Assembly: GCF_001468125.1 (NCBI RefSeq)
Contig: NZ_LNYT01000020.1
Location: 147,102-211,101, forward strand
Length of the DNA stretch: 64,000 nucleotides
DNA from: Legionella rubrilucens
Lineage (GTDB): Bacteria > Pseudomonadota > Gammaproteobacteria > Legionellales > Legionellaceae
Direction: 5' to 3'
Every line of letters starts with the position of its first letter. Position 1 is the first letter of the stretch. Positions 11,564-20,489 of the stretch are shown here, in pieces. The position numbers were made by a program, and so were the translations under genes. A model generated the notes under the pieces. It had not been told where the DNA came from, ran no database searches, and saw nothing but the letters and a program-made list of their open reading frames with translations.

Positions 11564-11592
11564 AAAGGCGCAGTTTTCTGCGCCTTTTTTTT
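11564..11592 (+). terminator. Rho-independent terminator between rpsO and pnp
   Basis: AAAGGCGCAG and CTGCGCCTTT form a 10-bp stem with loop TTTT, followed directly by a T run. It is probably a partial terminator, because pnp follows 25 bases later and no separate strong pnp promoter was seen. Confidence 0.85.
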
Positions 11593-11616
11593 GCTAATAC
11601 ATCATGAGGTGACTAC

Positions 11617-13800
11617 GTGTCAAAATTCACTAAAGAAGTGCAATTCGGGGAACACACCCTGATTTTGGAAACTGGCGAAATCGCCAGACAGGCGGATGGG
11701 GCCATTTTTGCCAGCATGGGCGGTACTCAGGTACTGGTCAGTGTGGTCGGCAAGAAAGACGGCGCAGAAGACAATGGGTTTTTCCCCCTGACGGTTAATT
11801 ACCAGGAAAAAACCTATGCCGCAGGCAAAATCCCAGGCGGCTTTAACAAGCGTGAAGGCCGTCCCAGTGAAAATGAAACCCTGATTTCGCGCCTGATGGA
11901 CAGACCTCTGCGTCCCCTGTTCCCTGAAGGATTCCGTAATGAAGTGCAAATCATTGCTACGGTGATGTCGTTAAATCCCGAAGTGCCTGCCGATATCGTA
12001 TCCATGATCGCAGCCTCCGCTGCGCTGGCTATTTCAGGTATCCCCTTTATGGGTCCTATCGGCGCTGCCCGTGTTGGTTACCAGGATGGTATCTATTTAT
12101 TAAATCCCAGCTACAAAGCCACTCAGCAGTCTGATCTGGATTTGGTTGTTGCCGGAACAGAAGACGCCATTTTAATGGTGGAATCTGAAGCACGTGAACT
12201 GACTGAAGAAATCATGCTGGGCGCCGTGCTGTATGGCCATGAAATGATGAAAGGCGTTATCCGCGCAATTAAAGAAATGGCAAAAGAGGTGGGTAAACCA
12301 GCCTGGAACTGGACTGCGCCAGCAACAGACACCTCATTGATTGCCCGAATAGGTGAATTGGCAACTACCCGCTTTAACGAAGCGTACTTGATTAAAGACA
12401 AACAACAACGTCATCAGCGTCTCCAGGATGCACGTCAATTTGTGATTGATACCCTGGCCCAGGAACGTGATGAACTCAAAGTGGATGCTGTGGCTGAAAT
12501 CATGGAATCCCTGGAAAAAACCATCGTACGTAATCGCATTCTCGATGGCGAACCCCGTATTGATGGACGTGATCAACGCACCGTCCGCCCTATTGCTATC
12601 CGTACCAAGTTTCTTGAGCGTACCCATGGTTCCGCCCTGTTCACCCGAGGTGAAACTCAGGCCATCGTTGCCGCTACGCTGGGTAACGAGCGCGATGCTC
12701 AAACACTGGACGGTCTGTACGGTGAGACGAAAGATCGATTCATGCTGCATTATAATTTCCCTCCCTATTCGGTCGGAGAAGTCGGTATGGTCGGCAGTCC
12801 CAAACGGCGTGAAATAGGTCATGGCCGCCTGGCAAAACGAAGTCTGATGGCGGTGTTGCCTACTGCCTCGGAATTCCCTTATGTGCTGCGCGTCGTGTCC
12901 GATATTACCGAATCCAACGGTTCCAGTTCCATGGCGACAGTCTGCGGAACAAGCCTTGCTTTAATGGATGCGGGAGTGCCGCTCAAGGCACCAGTGGCCG
13001 GTGTGGCGATGGGGCTTATCAAGGAAAACGATCGTTTTGCTGTGCTGACGGATATTCTGGGAGACGAAGATCACCTGGGTGACATGGACTTTAAAGTGGC
13101 CGGAACCGAAAAGGGCGTCACCGCGCTGCAAATGGACATCAAAATTACCGGAATCACCAAAGAAATCATGGAACAGGCACTGGAGCAGGCGCTGGCAGGA
13201 AGAAAGCATATCCTCGGCGTGATGAATAATGCCTTGTCTGAGCATCGTGGCGAACTGTCGCAACATGCGCCGCGCATTACCACCATGAAAGTGGCAGAAG
13301 ATAAAATCCGCACCATCATTGGTAAAGGTGGCGCCACAATCAAAGGTTTGATTGAAAGCACTGGCGTTTCCATTGATATCGATGACAGTGGTGTCGTTCA
13401 ACTCTTCTCGCCGGATGCTGAGGCGCTGGAAGAAGCACAACGCCAGATTAAAGCCCTGATTGCAGAAATTGAAGTGGGCCAGACCTATAAAGGGAAAGTC
13501 AGCAAGATTGTTGATTTCGGTGCGTTCATTAATCTGTTGCCTGGTAAAGATGGACTTCTGCACATTTCCCAGATTTGCAGCGACCGTTCTCAAAAAGTCG
13601 AGTCGGTCTTGAGTGAAGGTCAGGAAATTGAAGTATTCGTGGCTGGCGTAGACAAGCAGGGACGTGTAAAACTGGAGTGGAAGGATAAACCGCAAGCGGC
13701 AGAAAAAGCAGCCGATGCTCCGATAAGCGACGAAGAAACCGTTGATCTCTCCCATGACGAGATGGACGACACGCAAATCAAATCCACCGAAGAAGAATAA
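11617..13800 (+). CDS. pnp: Polyribonucleotide nucleotidyltransferase (PNPase)
   Basis: 3'-to-5' phosphorolytic exoribonuclease, a component of the RNA degradosome. 727 residues, full length. Two RNase PH-like cores (the second with [20 protein letters not shown]), an alpha-helical linker, a KH domain ([20 protein letters not shown]) and an S1 domain ([20 protein letters not shown]), then an acidic tail rich in D and E. The start codon is GTG at 11617, supported by TGAGGTGAC upstream and by the family N-terminus [19 protein letters not shown] hairpin follows the stop. Confidence 0.98.
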   Translation: MSKFTKEVQFGEHTLILETGEIARQADGAIFASMGGTQVLVSVVGKKDGAEDNGFFPLTVNYQEKTYAAGKIPGGFNKREGRPSENETLISRLMDRPLRPLFPEGFRNEVQIIATVMSLNPEVPADIVSMIAASAALAISGIPFMGPIGAARVGYQDGIYLLNPSYKATQQSDLDLVVAGTEDAILMVESEARELTEEIMLGAVLYGHEMMKGVIRAIKEMAKEVGKPAWNWTAPATDTSLIARIGELATTRFNEAYLIKDKQQRHQRLQDARQFVIDTLAQERDELKVDAVAEIMESLEKTIVRNRILDGEPRIDGRDQRTVRPIAIRTKFLERTHGSALFTRGETQAIVAATLGNERDAQTLDGLYGETKDRFMLHYNFPPYSVGEVGMVGSPKRREIGHGRLAKRSLMAVLPTASEFPYVLRVVSDITESNGSSSMATVCGTSLALMDAGVPLKAPVAGVAMGLIKENDRFAVLTDILGDEDHLGDMDFKVAGTEKGVTALQMDIKITGITKEIMEQALEQALAGRKHILGVMNNALSEHRGELSQHAPRITTMKVAEDKIRTIIGKGGATIKGLIESTGVSIDIDDSGVVQLFSPDAEALEEAQRQIKALIAEIEVGQTYKGKVSKIVDFGAFINLLPGKDGLLHISQICSDRSQKVESVLSEGQEIEVFVAGVDKQGRVKLEWKDKPQAAEKAADAPISDEETVDLSHDEMDDTQIKSTEEE

Positions 13801-13811
13801 CTCGCTCAAAA

Positions 13812-13833
13812 GTGCCTGGCCTTAGCCAGGCAC
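13812..13833 (+). terminator. Hairpin after pnp
   Basis: Perfect 9-bp stem GTGCCTGGC / GCCAGGCAC with loop CTTA, starting 12 bases after the pnp stop. There is no immediate T run (a short one lies near 13846), so it may be a weak terminator or a 3'-end stabiliser. Confidence 0.55.
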
Positions 13834-13874
13834 CCTCCATGCCTGTTTTTATATTAGTCATTTTGACTATTGTG

Positions 13875-13904
13875 TTGGCAATTCCTGTGCTTTTCCTGTA
13901 AAAT
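13875..13904 (+). promoter_or_regulatory. Probable promoter of the Rab-like gene
   Basis: TTGGCA at 13875-13880, 18-base spacer, TAAAAT at 13899-13904. Transcription would start near 13911, which excludes the GTG at 13905 as start codon and favours ATG 13935. Confidence 0.5.
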
Positions 13905-13934
13905 GTGCGTAGAATTTACTACAGTGCAGTGAAT

Positions 13935-14957
13935 ATGGGCGCCTCCAGCATTTTAATTTACGGTAAAACAACCCCAGCCAAAACCCAATTCATTGAGCGG
14001 CTCGCTCAAATTAATTTAAACACGATGGACATCCGTCCGGTATTTATTACTTACCGCGAGGAAAGCTCAACGAATGAATATCATTTCTGGGTTCTGGATA
14101 CGTCGTATCAACCTTACTTGTCGCTTTATTGCAGGGATACTCCCGTTGTTCTTTATTTTATAGAAAATTGGGATGAGACCCAGATAACCAGTGAGATTGA
14201 GGCACTGAAGAAAACCAATTCTTCCTTACCGATTCTGATTGTGGATGCGACAGAAAACAAGGACGAGATTGCTGATGCTTCATTTGCAGACTGTCCTGTT
14301 CTACGGGTGGCTACTACGGAGGATATGAACAGGGACAACGTATTTCAGGCACTTGATAAAATGAACAAGGCAAAAAAGCGATTAGAACAAGAGGCTTTTT
14401 TTGTATTCAAAGAGGAATTAACCGCTATGGCCAGGGCCAAACGGTGTGCCTTGCGGGGAAGTGTGATTTATGAAGCGCTTGAAAATCTCGAGCGAGAATT
14501 AAAAAGCGTTCCGCCGGAAACAAGGGATGCCATTGCCCAGTCAGCGGAAAAACTGATGTTGGCTTGGCAGAGACTAGACAACATGGAGAATAAAAACTCG
14601 ATTGCATCCACCTTTATTCAAGAATGCCAAACCCATGTTTACGGTAAACATTACAGGCTGGCGCAGGCCGTTGTGACAGTGGCCATCATTGCTACACTCA
14701 CCCTGGCTGCTGCACTCATCGGTTTTGGTGTGGGATTTGGTCTGGGCCTCTGGTCAGGGCCAGGCGCATTTTTTAGCGGCATTGTTGCGGGTGCGGTGGC
14801 AGCTAATACCGTACTGGGTGTCTCCGGGGTAATAGGCGGCACGGTAGGCGGTCTAATTTCCTATGGTGTATTTAAATCTAATCCTGTCATGAAAGCCGCT
14901 AATGAGGTGTCACAAGCCATGAAGCTCGCTCCAGTTTACATGGACACCGACTTATAG
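13935..14957 (+). CDS. Putative membrane protein with degenerate Rab/Ras-like GTPase domain
   Basis: 340 residues from ATG 13935. Residues 1-135 read like a small GTPase: a first strand and P-loop-like stretch (ILIYGKTTPAKT, G-x4-A-K-T instead of G-x4-G-K-T), a WVLDTSYQ stretch where WDTAGQ would stand, LYCRDTPVVLYF like the YYR..LVYD region, LPILIVDATENKDE at the NKxD position with the motif lost, and VLRVATTEDMNRDNVFQAL like the SAK/NV..F end. A helical middle part follows. Two glycine/alanine-rich membrane segments lie near 238-264 and 273-307. Legionella genomes are known to carry Rab-like effectors, so a secreted host-targeting role is possible. The assignment is from pattern only; nucleotide binding is doubtful. 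Confidence 0.5.
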   Translation: MGASSILIYGKTTPAKTQFIERLAQINLNTMDIRPVFITYREESSTNEYHFWVLDTSYQPYLSLYCRDTPVVLYFIENWDETQITSEIEALKKTNSSLPILIVDATENKDEIADASFADCPVLRVATTEDMNRDNVFQALDKMNKAKKRLEQEAFFVFKEELTAMARAKRCALRGSVIYEALENLERELKSVPPETRDAIAQSAEKLMLAWQRLDNMENKNSIASTFIQECQTHVYGKHYRLAQAVVTVAIIATLTLAAALIGFGVGFGLGLWSGPGAFFSGIVAGAVAANTVLGVSGVIGGTVGGLISYGVFKSNPVMKAANEVSQAMKLAPVYMDTDL

Positions 14958-14979
14958 CCATGACGAAGGCGCCATGGCT
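14956..14979. terminator. Hairpin between convergent genes
   Basis: AGCCATG / CATGGCT, 7-bp stem with a 10-base loop, lies exactly between the stop of the Rab-like gene and the stop of folE. There is no clear T run on either side, so it is a weak terminator candidate for both strands. Confidence 0.4.
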
Positions 14980-15518
14980 TAACGGATTAGCTTTAAAAAC
15001 TCGCTGCGCGTATTGGAATTGTTGCGCATGTCACCCAGCATCACCGACGTGGTCATGACTGAATTTTGCTTTTCGACGCCGCGCATCATCATGCACAGGT
15101 GCTTGGCCTCAATGACCACACCCACGCCACGGGCGCCAGTGATGTTTTCAATGCAGGCGGCAATTTCCGCAGTCAGTCGCTCCTGAATTTGTAAACGGCG
15201 GGCAAAATAATCAACGATACGGGCAATTTTTGAAAGCCCAAGCACTTTCCCGCTGGGTAAATAGCCGACATGGCATTTCCCAAGGAAGGGCAACAGGTGA
15301 TGCTCACACATCGAGTACAATTCGATTTCTTTCACAATCACCATCTCGCTCATGTCTGATTCGAACAGGGCATTATTGATGATGTCGTTTAAATCTTCCG
15401 TATAGCCTTTAGTCAGATAACGAATGGCATTGGCAGCGCGCTCAGGTGTATCCCGTAACCCTTCACGCGAAGGGTCTTCGCCTATCTCTTCCAATATTTT
15501 TTTATACAATTCTTGCAT
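14979..15518 (-). CDS. folE: GTP cyclohydrolase I
   Basis: First enzyme of tetrahydrofolate (and pterin) synthesis: GTP to 7,8-dihydroneopterin triphosphate. 179 residues, a short bacterial form. Zinc ligands are visible in [11 protein letters not shown] (Cys and His) and KHLCMMMRG (Cys), with [20 protein letters not shown] in between. It starts 10 bases after the hinT stop and is probably co-transcribed with it. Many Legionella strains carry more than one folE; whether this is the only copy cannot be told here. Confidence 0.95.
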   Translation of the reverse strand: MQELYKKILEEIGEDPSREGLRDTPERAANAIRYLTKGYTEDLNDIINNALFESDMSEMVIVKEIELYSMCEHHLLPFLGKCHVGYLPSGKVLGLSKIARIVDYFARRLQIQERLTAEIAACIENITGARGVGVVIEAKHLCMMMRGVEKQNSVMTTSVMLGDMRNNSNTRSEFLKLIR

Positions 15519-15528
15519 TAATAAAACC

Positions 15529-15873
15529 CTAACCCGGCGGCCAGGTCATTTGCCGGCCACCCAGTACATGTAAGTGAATGTGATAAACTTCCTGTCCGCC
15601 ACCTGCATTCACATTAAAAACAAGGCGATATCCAAAATCGCTTAAATGCTCATGATGTGCCATCTTTTTGGCTGTCAAAATCATTCTGCCAAGCAGTTGC
15701 TCATCGTTACTGTCCGTGTCATTAATGGTGGCAATGTGTTTTTTAGGCAGCACCAGCAGGTGAGTAGGAGCCTGCGGTCTGATATCACGAATTACCATGA
15801 CTTCCGGATCATCAAAAAGCACTGTGGCCGGAATCTCCCCTTTGATAATCCTGCAAAAGAGACAATCCATCAT
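15529..15873 (-). CDS. hinT: HIT family purine nucleoside phosphoramidase
   Basis: HIT (histidine triad) protein of the HinT type, 114 residues, which hydrolyses AMP-lysine and adenosine phosphoramidates. N-terminal [13 protein letters not shown], then [13 protein letters not shown], and the triad [12 protein letters not shown] near the C-terminus. Two adjacent ATG codons (15873 and 15870) are possible starts; an AAGG 5' of them favours the second by spacing. It heads a two-gene unit with folE. A TATAAT on this strand (15902-15907) may be its -10 box, back to back with the ppa promoter. Confidence 0.93.
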   Translation of the reverse strand: MMDCLFCRIIKGEIPATVLFDDPEVMVIRDIRPQAPTHLLVLPKKHIATINDTDSNDEQLLGRMILTAKKMAHHEHLSDFGYRLVFNVNAGGGQEVYHIHLHVLGGRQMTWPPG

Positions 15874-15964
15874 TGATCCTTAATTTATGAGCTAATCCGA
15901 CATTATACCTTGAGTTATAGCGATTAAAAATAGTTGACCATTGATTGATCGCTGAACATCTTAT

Positions 15965-15993
15965 TTTGCCTTTTGGTGAGGTTTTGGCATAAT
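15965..15993 (+). promoter_or_regulatory. Candidate ppa promoter
   Basis: TTTGCC at 15965-15970, 17-base spacer, CATAAT at 15988-15993, giving a leader of about 25 bases before ppa. Both boxes deviate from consensus. Confidence 0.4.
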
Positions 15994-16025
15994 ACGCCGT
16001 CTTCATATCTTAAGGGATAGTTAAA

Positions 16026-16562
16026 ATGGGCTTAATGCAAATTAAAAGTGGTCGTGATGTTCCAAATGAAATCAATGTCATTATTGAAATTCCCATGCAC
16101 GGCGAGCCTGTCAAATACGAAGTCGACAAGCATACCGGCGCGTTATTTGTTGATCGCTTCATGACGACCGCGATGTTTTACCCCACAAACTACGGCTACA
16201 TTCCCAATACTCTGTCTGAAGATGGCGATCCGGTCGATGTGCTGGTGGTGACCCCTGTTCCTCTGATAAGCGGCTCCGCTATCCCTTGTCGTGTGGTCGG
16301 TATGCTCAAAATGACAGACGAAGCCGGCGTGGATGCCAAATTACTGGCTGTCCCCACCAACAAGCTGACCAAAATGTATGAGACGGTAAAAACCTATGCG
16401 GATTTGCCGCGGCAATTATTATTGTCTCTGGAACATTTTTTCCAGCACTATAAAGATCTTGAGGAAGGCAAATGGGTAAAAATTACCGGTTGGGAAGGAC
16501 CCGAGGCTGCCAGAGAAGAGATTGTTGCAAGCGTTGAACGTTTTAACAGTAAAGGCAATTAA
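16026..16562 (+). CDS. ppa: Inorganic pyrophosphatase
   Basis: Soluble family I pyrophosphatase, 178 residues (176 in E. coli), hydrolysing pyrophosphate to drive biosynthesis. The metal-binding signature [13 protein letters not shown] is present, as are [13 protein letters not shown] and the conserved lysine and tyrosine in [16 protein letters not shown]. The start ATG follows AAGGGATAGTTAAA. Its stop overlaps the stop of the convergent antiporter gene by 4 bases, with no terminator between them. Confidence 0.97.
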   Translation: MGLMQIKSGRDVPNEINVIIEIPMHGEPVKYEVDKHTGALFVDRFMTTAMFYPTNYGYIPNTLSEDGDPVDVLVVTPVPLISGSAIPCRVVGMLKMTDEAGVDAKLLAVPTNKLTKMYETVKTYADLPRQLLLSLEHFFQHYKDLEEGKWVKITGWEGPEAAREEIVASVERFNSKGN

Positions 16563-18415
16563 TTCCTTAGCGGATTTTCAGACGTTGCCATTTTTTCAAA
16601 GCGGCCTTTGGGATGTTCAAATTCCTGGTCGCTTTTTAATATGCGCTCCAATTCCCCATTCACCTGACGTACATAACTGATCATCTCGGCTTCCTTTTCA
16701 AAGAATTCAAAGGATTGTTTTAATGAGGCTTCATCCAGTTGTAAAAAGGCTTTGGCCTTGCGGCGCAAGGTGTCAGGACTATGCCCAAGGAACGCCATAA
16801 TCTCCTGGGCCATGGTCAATGACGAATCAAAGGTTTCCCTTTTAAAATACTCCACTCCGGCTTTATGCAGTTGGTAGGCATGACTGCGGTTGCGGGCGCG
16901 GGCATAGATTTTTAAATGAGGAAAATTCTGCCGGGCCATTTCGACAATGTCGAGACTGACGTCCGGATTCCCGACGGCAATCACCAGTAATTTAGCCTTG
17001 GCGGCACCGGCGTTGAGCAGTAAATCAAGTCTCGCGGCATCGCCAAAGTACCCCTTGTAACCGAATTTACGCAACAATTTTATCTGCTCGGGATCTTTTT
17101 CCAATATGGTTAATTTAATGCCATGCCCGGTTAAAAAGCGTCCGATGATTTGACCAAAGCGCCCATAGCCAACAAGAATAATTTCTTGTTGTTCATGGAT
17201 GGTATCAAATGGTTGTGTGGGTAACAGGCTTAAGTAATGAGGCACAATAAAGCGTTGATAAACCAGCATGATAAAAGGAGTCGTTGCCATGGAAAGGGCG
17301 ACAACCAGTGTATAAAATGCGGCTGTCTGGTCGCTGACGACGTTTAAATGGGAAGCGAATTTAAAAAGGACAAAGGCGAACTCGCCGCCCTGGGACAAGG
17401 CCAGGGCAAAACCGATGCGTTGAATCTTGGTCAGGCCGAATTGCCATCCCAGAAATAAAAGCACGCAGGCTTTAATGACAATCAGAAGACCCACGGCGCC
17501 CAGCAGCTCACTCCATCGTGCCTCGAGCAGATTAAAATTAATGCTCATCCCCACTGAGATAAAGAATAAACCCAGCAATAAGCCTTTGAAAGGCTGAATA
17601 TCCGTCTCCAGCGTGCGTTTGTATTCTGAGTTCGCAAGTACCACACCCGCCACGAAGGCTCCAAGGGCGGGTGATACGCCAACGGCTTCCATTAGCAGTG
17701 TAATGCCGACAATCAGGGCAAGCGACGTGGCTGTGAATACTTCCCGAAGGTGGGTCCTTGCTACAATAAAAAACAGATGGCTTGAGAAAAAGTGGCCGGC
17801 AATAATCATGGTGCCGATGACGCCGGTGACGATAAAGGGATGAGCCCAGGACGGGAACAGGGCAAGCAGCGTGGCTTCCTGAGGGGCGGCTGCCGTGGTG
17901 GCAGCGGCCAGCAGAGGCATGATGATAAGAATAGGGATAACTGCAATATCCTGAAACAGCAACACGGCAAAAGAGGTTTCGCCTTCGGCGGTTTTCAGCA
18001 GGTTTTTTTCTTCCAGCATTTGAATAACAAGGGCTGTAGAAGAAAGCGTCAATGCCATGCTCACAGCCAGGCTGCTTTGCCAGCGATAGCCAAACAACAG
18101 TCCAAGGAGGCAAAGAATAGTCGAGGTCAAAATCACCTGCAGGCTTCCCAGTCCCACGATCATCTTGCGCAGACGCCACAGGGTGGCCGGCTCCAGTTCA
18201 AGGCCAATCAGGAAAAGCATCATGATCACGCCAAATTCAGCAAATTGCATGATTTGGTTGGCGTTGCCAATGAGTTTAAAACCGTAGGGGCCAATCAGGG
18301 CGCCAATGATTAAATAGCCTAGTACGGAGCCCAGTTTAAAACGGCTGGCCAGCGGCACAATCAGGGCGGCTGAGGCAAGAAAAATAAACACATTGCTTAG
18401 GAGATGGTTATTCAT
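16559..18415 (-). CDS. CPA2 family monovalent cation:proton antiporter (KefB/KefC/YbaL type)
   Basis: Inner-membrane cation/H+ antiporter or K+ efflux protein, 618 residues. The start ATG at 18415 gives [20 protein letters not shown]; an in-frame upstream extension to 18466 has no membrane character and is rejected. About 12 membrane helices cover residues 1-385, with typical blocks [32 protein letters not shown] and [15 protein letters not shown] TrkA-N/RCK domain follows ([16 protein letters not shown], then [15 protein letters not shown]), which senses NAD(H) or similar ligands. A helical tail ends the protein. The exact ion cannot be told from sequence. Confidence 0.9.
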   Translation of the reverse strand: MNNHLLSNVFIFLASAALIVPLASRFKLGSVLGYLIIGALIGPYGFKLIGNANQIMQFAEFGVIMMLFLIGLELEPATLWRLRKMIVGLGSLQVILTSTILCLLGLLFGYRWQSSLAVSMALTLSSTALVIQMLEEKNLLKTAEGETSFAVLLFQDIAVIPILIIMPLLAAATTAAAPQEATLLALFPSWAHPFIVTGVIGTMIIAGHFFSSHLFFIVARTHLREVFTATSLALIVGITLLMEAVGVSPALGAFVAGVVLANSEYKRTLETDIQPFKGLLLGLFFISVGMSINFNLLEARWSELLGAVGLLIVIKACVLLFLGWQFGLTKIQRIGFALALSQGGEFAFVLFKFASHLNVVSDQTAAFYTLVVALSMATTPFIMLVYQRFIVPHYLSLLPTQPFDTIHEQQEIILVGYGRFGQIIGRFLTGHGIKLTILEKDPEQIKLLRKFGYKGYFGDAARLDLLLNAGAAKAKLLVIAVGNPDVSLDIVEMARQNFPHLKIYARARNRSHAYQLHKAGVEYFKRETFDSSLTMAQEIMAFLGHSPDTLRRKAKAFLQLDEASLKQSFEFFEKEAEMISYVRQVNGELERILKSDQEFEHPKGRFEKMATSENPLRN

Positions 18416-18502
18416 GTTGGTCTTTCTGTCAGTTCGTAACGGCGATGGGCTGTTACAGGAACCCACCCGATATCGAACTATACCGTTTATTTTCTTGCGC
18501 AG

Positions 18503-20221
18503 CTACAAAGTCTGAGACGGCGGACTTTCAGCATGACCAGCAAGGCGCAAAATGCCTCTTGAGACAGTGCCCAGCACCTGAATGTCCACCTGCTTTTCAA
18601 GCAGGGGATCATGGCTGAACAAGGTCATGTCCGCGAGCTTGCCCACCTCCAGGGTGCCCTTGTCGTCGTCCATGCCATACAGTTTGGCAGCTTCGATGGT
18701 CAGTGCCCGCAAGCTGTCTTCCAAACCCAGCCTTTGTTGCTGGTTGAATACTTCGGGGCATTGGGCATTGGGTTTTTCATTCCAGCTCTGGGTTTGACGG
18801 GTGAGGTTTTGTCGCATCATGGCCAGAGGGGACGGGGGCGTAGCCGGCGAATTAGCCTGAATGGGTGTGCTGCCCAGAATGTGGTGGGCCTGTGCCAGCG
18901 GGTTTTCATTGAGGGCTCTGGGGGGGCCAAGGTACTCGCGGCACATGCTTTCTCCCCAATAATAAAGATGAGGCGAAAACCAGTTAACGCTCAATCCCAG
19001 CATGCGGATACGATACAGTTGATCCTGTCGGGTGAGTTGCGCATTGATGAGAATGGGTCTGAAGCTGAAATCATTCTGGGTTTGTTGTACTTTTTGAATC
19101 AGGTTTAACGCCACATCAATGGCAGCATCGCCCTGGCATTCGAGCGCGACCTGAACGTTAGCTCTGGCCGCTTTAACCAGCATCTTTTCAAGGCTTCGTA
19201 AATTATAGCGCAGTTGACCTGCCCAGGCCGTGGGCAAGTCAGCGGGTACTTTATAATAAGGGGATGACAGATAGGCCTGGTAATCGCGGATGTTGCCGTC
19301 GACTGTGAGGTGTACCGGACCATTGTAGAGTCTTGGATTGTCGAGCTCATTCATGGCAAAACGTTGTTTATCCCCCACTGTCTCGGCATTTAAAACCACA
19401 TCCACGGGAAAGGAGGGTTGGCTTGTCAGTGAATAATAGGTATTGAGCCAATCCTGAGAGGCCTGTGTTTCGGTTACTGTCGTATACCCGGCCGCGGCAT
19501 AACGGTTGGCGGCGACTTCAATGGCCTGTTTCAACTGCGCCGATTGAATGACTTTAATCAGGGCTTTTTGCAGTGTCCCCTCTTTCAACAGGCCGGTCTC
19601 AGGCACTGTCACGGGAAGGCTGCTTTTTAAAGCCGGCAATCGGTTCATGGCGGCTTGATTTAACAAGGCTTCATGTCCGGACGAATACATGACCAGGATG
19701 GGTTTCGTCAAACTGATTTCATCCAGCATCGCCCGGGTCAATGGTGCACCTGGCATGCGGGCTCTGTCATACCCATTGACAACAAGCCAGGCGTCATCGG
19801 TTGTCATTTTATTACGGATAGCCGTTAAAAATTCACTCAAGGATTTAACCGGTTGCCATCCTGGTTGTTGGAAGACATTGGTGGTGGATAAATCCAGGGC
19901 GTGGGTGGCGAGCCAGCCGTAAAGAACAAATTGTGAATAGGTGTCGATGAATCCAGGGGTGACTGTCGCCCCTTTCAGATCGATGACGCGGGTATTTTCA
20001 TCGCGGCATTGCACAGATAATTCCTTTTCCTTCCCCAGCGCGACGATACGGTGGTTTCTAATGGCCACGGCTTCGACCGTGGGTTGTTTGGGGTTTAAGG
20101 TGATGAACCGGGCATTGGTAAATAATGCGGTGGCATGATGACACAGCGTGTAGTCATTCTGTGAGTAGACACTCGGTACAGTCAAAAAAAGACAGCCGCC
20201 AACCAGGAAGACGCGATGCAT
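18503..20221 (-). CDS. Secreted amidohydrolase-like protein (Amidohydro_3/YtcJ type), probable pseudoenzyme
   Basis: 572 residues with a clear signal peptide (MHRVFLVGGCLFLTVPSVYS) and the amidohydrolase architecture: N-terminal beta sandwich strands (ALFTNARFITLNP), TIM barrel, C-terminal GTLEVGKLADMTLFSHDPL. The expected metal site is not there: PGFIDTYSQ at 89-97 replaces PGFID(A/S)HxH, VHLTVDG at 303-309 lacks the usual lysine, ECQGDAAI at 361 replaces HxxGDxAI, LINAQL at 391 replaces xEHAQL, and the GSDxP loop reads QANSP at 455. The fold is recognisable but hydrolysis by the known mechanism looks impossible. AAGGATTGGTAA precedes the ATG. It could bind a ligand in the periplasm. Confidence 0.75.
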   Translation of the reverse strand: MHRVFLVGGCLFLTVPSVYSQNDYTLCHHATALFTNARFITLNPKQPTVEAVAIRNHRIVALGKEKELSVQCRDENTRVIDLKGATVTPGFIDTYSQFVLYGWLATHALDLSTTNVFQQPGWQPVKSLSEFLTAIRNKMTTDDAWLVVNGYDRARMPGAPLTRAMLDEISLTKPILVMYSSGHEALLNQAAMNRLPALKSSLPVTVPETGLLKEGTLQKALIKVIQSAQLKQAIEVAANRYAAAGYTTVTETQASQDWLNTYYSLTSQPSFPVDVVLNAETVGDKQRFAMNELDNPRLYNGPVHLTVDGNIRDYQAYLSSPYYKVPADLPTAWAGQLRYNLRSLEKMLVKAARANVQVALECQGDAAIDVALNLIQKVQQTQNDFSFRPILINAQLTRQDQLYRIRMLGLSVNWFSPHLYYWGESMCREYLGPPRALNENPLAQAHHILGSTPIQANSPATPPSPLAMMRQNLTRQTQSWNEKPNAQCPEVFNQQQRLGLEDSLRALTIEAAKLYGMDDDKGTLEVGKLADMTLFSHDPLLEKQVDIQVLGTVSRGILRLAGHAESPPSQTL

Positions 20222-20352
20222 TTACCAATCCTTGTAAAGACAATTTATTTATCCTAGCTAACTTATTCAATCGAGGCAAAGCATTTGTGTGCCTACGGAT
20301 TTTGGTCACAGTCTGCCTTTACATTAAAATTTTTTGACATGGTGATTGCCGA

Positions 20353-20381
20353 TTTACAAAGTAAATGGTTTCGAGTAGAGT
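20353..20381 (+). promoter_or_regulatory. Candidate promoter of the APC transporter gene
   Basis: TTTACA at 20353-20358, 17-base spacer, TAGAGT at 20376-20381. The TACAC/GTGTA element begins 3 bases after the -10 box, over the expected transcription start. Confidence 0.4.
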
Positions 20382-20384
20382 GGA

Positions 20385-20411
20385 TACACTTTTTTTGTGT
20401 ATTTTTTACAC
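20385..20411. promoter_or_regulatory. Candidate operator: TACAC-7-GTGTA-5-TACAC
   Basis: Three alternating half-sites (20385-20389, 20397-20401, 20407-20411) form two overlapping inverted repeats just downstream of the candidate promoter. A similar TACAC-6-GTGTA palindrome lies at 22455-22476. Both could bind the same repressor; no regulator gene is recognised nearby. Confidence 0.4.
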
Positions 20412-20489
20412 GATTATTAAGTTTACCTTAAGCTTGAGTCAATATAATGAACTTGCCATTACAGGATTAGCCAACAGAGAAGGATTGGA

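Noticed and set aside
12961-13809. 282-residue open frame antisense to pnp
   Set aside because: It lies wholly within the coding region of pnp in the complementary strand, has no family resemblance, and arises from the codon structure of pnp.
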